Assembly (NCBI GenBank): GCA_958295865.1
Contig: CATQHF010000004.1
Location: 248,001 to 312,000 of the forward strand
From: an uncultured Dehalococcoidia bacterium
GTDB lineage: Bacteria; Chloroflexota; Dehalococcoidia; Lucifugimonadales; JADFKI01
Direction of reading: 5' to 3'
Length of the DNA: 64,000 bases
The notes under the pieces were generated by a model. The model was not told the DNA's origin, did no database searches, and saw only the letters and a list, made by a program, of their open reading frames with translations. Of this stretch, positions 61,127 to 64,000 are shown piece after piece (the first letter of the stretch is position 1; every line of letters begins with the position of its first letter). The translations under genes and the position numbers were made by a program.

Positions 61127-62728
61127 ATGAGAATCAAGAGCGTTCACCTGTCTAACTACAAGCGATTCACCGACCTTACAATCGCTGATATTCCTGAATC
61201 AACTCGCTTGGTGGTATTGATTGGGCCGAACGGGTCAGGGAAATCGTCTCTATTTGATGCCTTCTTAGTGAAGTCGTGGGGGAGTAGGCACAACTACGGT
61301 CTATCAGACAATAGACAGTACGCAGGGTACTATACCAAGATCCCGCGCTATGATATGGATTCCACTCTTCAAATTGCAGAATCGATTAACATCGATTGTC
61401 ATACTATTGGTACGCTTGACGCCCCTCAATGTGCAACTGCATTCAACATACGCTCGGCTTACAGAAACGAAGCGGATTTTAGGTTGGATACGCTGCAAGC
61501 GGTTGCACCATCTTATGAAACTCCAAGGTTTGAGCGCATAATAGACCCTGATAGCGCAGTCTCCGACAATTACAGGCGACTGGCTTGGAAGCGCATATCA
61601 GACCTAGATAGGGACGCTGACGGCAGCACTACCTTTGACCAATATCGCCGGGAAGCTCTTGCCGATATTCAATCGGCTATGAGAGACCTTTTCACAAATC
61701 CAATGCTCAAACTCCAAGACTTTGGAGGAATACAAAACGCTGGCTCCTTCCGATTTTCAAAAGGGAATGCCGAGGACTTTCACTACAAGAACTTGTCGGG
61801 AGGAGAAAAGGGAGCATTCGACCTTCTACTGGATATTTTTGTCAAGCGTTCTGAATATCAGGATGCCATTTATTGCATCGATGAGCCGGAATCGCATGTC
61901 GCTACTGCGCTGCACGGCCCCCTGCTCAAAGCTATGCTTGGACTCATCCCTGATGAATCACAACTATGGATTGCCACGCACTCCATAGGGTTTGTTCGAC
62001 AAGCGTTTGAGATCATGAAACAAGAAGGCAACGTCGTATTCTTGGACTTCTCCGGACATGATTTTGACCAATCGGTGGAAATTAAACCACGAGTCCCTAA
62101 TCGCTCTTTCTGGCAAACGACTTATCAAGTCGCGCTTGACGACTTGTCAGACCTAATCGCGCCCCAGAATATCGTCATCTGCGAAGGGAAAAAGGTCGGC
62201 GTTGACGAAGGGTTCGACGCACGCTGCTACAATCTGATTTTCTCTGATAGCCACCCGGAGACTTCGTTCATTTCTTACGGAAGTGCCAGTGAAGTTCATA
62301 ACAGCAAAAATTTGATGAAAATCCTAGGGGTTGTGAATAAGGGGACTAAAGTATGGCGGTTGATTGACCGCGACGACATGACTGATACGGAAAGAGCCGA
62401 CAAAATCCAAGACGGAGTGCGAGTCTTGAAGCAACGGGAGTTAGAAACATATCTCTACCACCCGGAGGTATTGCGAACATTCCTCAAGAAAATCGGCAAG
62501 GAAGACCTTGCCGAAGACATCTTGAAGAAACGCCAAGACTTGCTGGACTCATCAGAGTTTTGTGATGATATGAAGCCAATCACTCAGAAATTGCTTCAAC
62601 ACATCAGGAAACGGACACGTCTCTCTCAATTGGGTAACAAGCGTGATGGGTTTGCGATTGAATACCTAGCGCCGGCGCTTATCGACACCCCTTGCGTGTA
62701 CGAAGAACTAGAAGAAGTGATCTTTTAG
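61127..62728 (+). CDS. AAA ATPase with TOPRIM-like C-terminus (OLD/PARIS-like)
   Basis: A 533-residue protein. Walker A GPNGSGKSS is at 33-41, ABC signature LSGGEKGAFDLLL (223-235), Walker B IYCIDEPESH (248-257), then WIATHSIGFV. The C-terminal third has ICEGKK (Glu353) and LIDRDDMT (Asp414, Asp416) followed by LKQRELETYLYHPEVL, as in TOPRIM/DUF4435-type nucleases. This is the makeup of OLD nucleases and of single-chain PARIS systems. The start is ATG 61127 (AGGAA upstream); the in-frame ATG 61088 lies in the repeat. hsdS follows 4 bp later. Confidence 0.82.
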   Translation: MRIKSVHLSNYKRFTDLTIADIPESTRLVVLIGPNGSGKSSLFDAFLVKSWGSRHNYGLSDNRQYAGYYTKIPRYDMDSTLQIAESINIDCHTIGTLDAPQCATAFNIRSAYRNEADFRLDTLQAVAPSYETPRFERIIDPDSAVSDNYRRLAWKRISDLDRDADGSTTFDQYRREALADIQSAMRDLFTNPMLKLQDFGGIQNAGSFRFSKGNAEDFHYKNLSGGEKGAFDLLLDIFVKRSEYQDAIYCIDEPESHVATALHGPLLKAMLGLIPDESQLWIATHSIGFVRQAFEIMKQEGNVVFLDFSGHDFDQSVEIKPRVPNRSFWQTTYQVALDDLSDLIAPQNIVICEGKKVGVDEGFDARCYNLIFSDSHPETSFISYGSASEVHNSKNLMKILGVVNKGTKVWRLIDRDDMTDTERADKIQDGVRVLKQRELETYLYHPEVLRTFLKKIGKEDLAEDILKKRQDLLDSSEFCDDMKPITQKLLQHIRKRTRLSQLGNKRDGFAIEYLAPALIDTPCVYEELEEVIF

Positions 62729-62732
62729 TGCA

Positions 62733-64000
62733 ATGCCAAAGTTGAAGCCATACCCCGCCTACAAACCCTCCGGCATCGACTGGCTCGGCGACATCCCCGC
62801 TCATTGGGATGTGCGGCGGCTCGGTTCTTTGGCATCAAAGTTTGGCAGTGGGATAACGCCTCGCGGTGGCGCAACAGTATATCAAGAGACCGGAATTTTG
62901 TTCTTGCGTAGCCAAAATATCCACTTCGACGGGCTCAGAATAGAAGATGTTGCTCACATTTCGGAAAGACTGCACAATGAGCTTACCGCGTCCCATGTGA
63001 AACCTGGTGATGTACTGCTCAACATAACCGGAGCCTCTATCGGACGCGTTTGCTCAGTCCCAACGAACTTCACGGAGGCGAATGTAAATCAACATGTCTG
63101 TATAATCCGCCCGCGCAAAGAGCATATTCTCTCGGGTTTTCTGTCAGCCTACTTGTCCACTCCGATGATACAAGGCGAGATATACACACAACAAAGCGGC
63201 GCTTCGCGGGAAGGCCTTACACTGCAATCAATCCGTAGTTTTTCGATACTTGTCCCGCCCCTAGCCGAGCAAGCCGCCATCGTGCGCTACCTCGACCGCG
63301 CCGACGAGCGCATCCACCGCGCCATCGCCGCCAAGCAGCGACTCATCGACCTGCTCACCGAGCAGCGGCAAGCCGTCATACATCGCGCCGTTACGCGCGG
63401 CATCGACGACAGCGCGCCGATGAAGCCGTCCGGCATCGACTGGCTCGGCGACATCCCCGCACATTGGGAGGTGCGGCGTGCAAAATACTTCTATGCCGAG
63501 GTGGATGAGAGGTCTAGCACCGGCGTGGAAGAATTGATGTCGGTGTCACACAAGACCGGAGTAACTCCCCGGAAGAGCAGCGTAACGATGTTCAAGGCTG
63601 AAAGCAATGTCGGCTATAAAATATGCCGACCAGGGGACATAGCGATAAACACGATGTGGGCGTACATGGCGGCACTCGGAGTCGTGTGGCAAGTTGGCGT
63701 AGTCAGTCCTTCTTATGGTGTCTATCGCCCTCGAAGTGGCAGTTCGCTAAATCCGAGCTATATCGACCCACTACTCAGAACCGAAACTTATAAGGCAGAG
63801 TATCTCCGCAGGTCAACAGGAATCACATCCTCACGGATTCGATTGTATCCCGATCAATTCCTGAACATACCTCTACTTTGTCCACCCCTCGCCGAGCAAG
63901 CCGCCATCGCGCGCCATCTCTACAAGGCGACGGCGGACATAGACGCGGCGATGGAGAACGCGCGGCGGCAAGTGGAGCTGCTGCGGGAATATCGCGCGCG
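62733..64000 (+). CDS. hsdS: type I restriction specificity subunit HsdS, 3' end beyond window
   Basis: Open from ATG 62733 to the window edge (over 420 codons). Both target-recognition domains are visible: each begins KPSGIDWLGDIPAHW(D/E)VRR (residues 12 and about 231) and each ends in a PPLAEQAAI(V/A)R(Y/H)L helix followed by a spacer helix. The first TRD contains GSGITPRGG and LFLRSQNI. The start is 4 bp after the ATPase stop, so it is coupled. HsdS directs HsdM (and HsdR) to a bipartite DNA site. Confidence 0.95.
   Translation, partial: MPKLKPYPAYKPSGIDWLGDIPAHWDVRRLGSLASKFGSGITPRGGATVYQETGILFLRSQNIHFDGLRIEDVAHISERLHNELTASHVKPGDVLLNITGASIGRVCSVPTNFTEANVNQHVCIIRPRKEHILSGFLSAYLSTPMIQGEIYTQQSGASREGLTLQSIRSFSILVPPLAEQAAIVRYLDRADERIHRAIAAKQRLIDLLTEQRQAVIHRAVTRGIDDSAPMKPSGIDWLGDIPAHWEVRRAKYFYAEVDERSSTGVEELMSVSHKTGVTPRKSSVTMFKAESNVGYKICRPGDIAINTMWAYMAALGVVWQVGVVSPSYGVYRPRSGSSLNPSYIDPLLRTETYKAEYLRRSTGITSSRIRLYPDQFLNIPLLCPPLAEQAAIARHLYKATADIDAAMENARRQVELLREYRA

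Overview
The window reads as a chromosomal segment of a GC-rich bacterium. The best guess is a Chloroflexota member of the Dehalococcoidia/SAR202 type. This rests on gene content: a short IF-2, a nusA-ylxR-infB-rbfA-truB order with no rimP directly upstream, an F420/FMN luciferase-like oxidoreductase, a sulfite-oxidase-like molybdoenzyme, several catabolic hydrolases and large numbers of short dispersed hairpin repeats. This placement is an inference from context; no rRNA or tRNA gene was found in the window to confirm it.

Layout. 1-0.7 kb: the 3' part of a PAPS-reductase-like gene. 0.7-6.3 kb: translation/transcription operon on the minus strand (nusA, ylxR, infB, rbfA, truB) plus a tiny membrane protein. 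6.7-14.8 kb: metabolic genes on the plus strand (amidase, two sugar-nucleotide epimerase-like proteins, a DUF362 iron-sulfur protein, a queuosine-precursor transporter, larE, a Nudix hydrolase). Between the first epimerase and the DUF362 gene lie two tandem copies of a 57-nt element that folds as a three-way junction with compensatory changes, the most RNA-like unexplained signal here. 15.1-23.6 kb: envelope and export genes, then a sulfur/molybdenum group (aryl-sulfotransferase-like, rhodanese, sulfite-oxidase-like, amidohydrolase). 23.7-29.8 kb: an unusually long ligA, a cysteine-synthase-like enzyme, a DUF5678/aspartic-protease pair and an ABC exporter.

29.8-43.6 kb is accessory in character: a Uma2-family gene flanked by a duplicated 3' end of the ABC gene, a Schlafen-type ATPase fused to a cold-shock domain, an ISAs1-family IS, an orphan DNA methyltransferase, an MFS transporter, repeat-rich DNA around an unknown two-repeat protein, an IS982-family IS, folC, and an OLD-like ATPase with a degenerate TOPRIM. 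43.9-57.3 kb returns to ordinary genes (luciferase-like oxidoreductase, RND pump, crotonase, pentapeptide-repeat protein, an IS5-type relic, a two-component system, a GT-C membrane protein, fabF).

57.4-64 kb is a type I restriction-modification operon that has been opened up. Between hsdM and hsdS (which runs off the window) sit a TIR-like protein, a tiny ORF, an unknown protein and an AAA ATPase with a TOPRIM-like C-terminus. A second copy of the last 97 bp of hsdM lies just after the TIR gene. The same geometry (duplicated 3' end of the upstream gene on the far side of a single cargo gene) is seen at the ABC-exporter/Uma2 locus, so two independent cargo insertions of the same form can be read in one window. 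At least three families of dispersed repeats fill the gaps, and one copy supplies the start codon of a lipoprotein gene.
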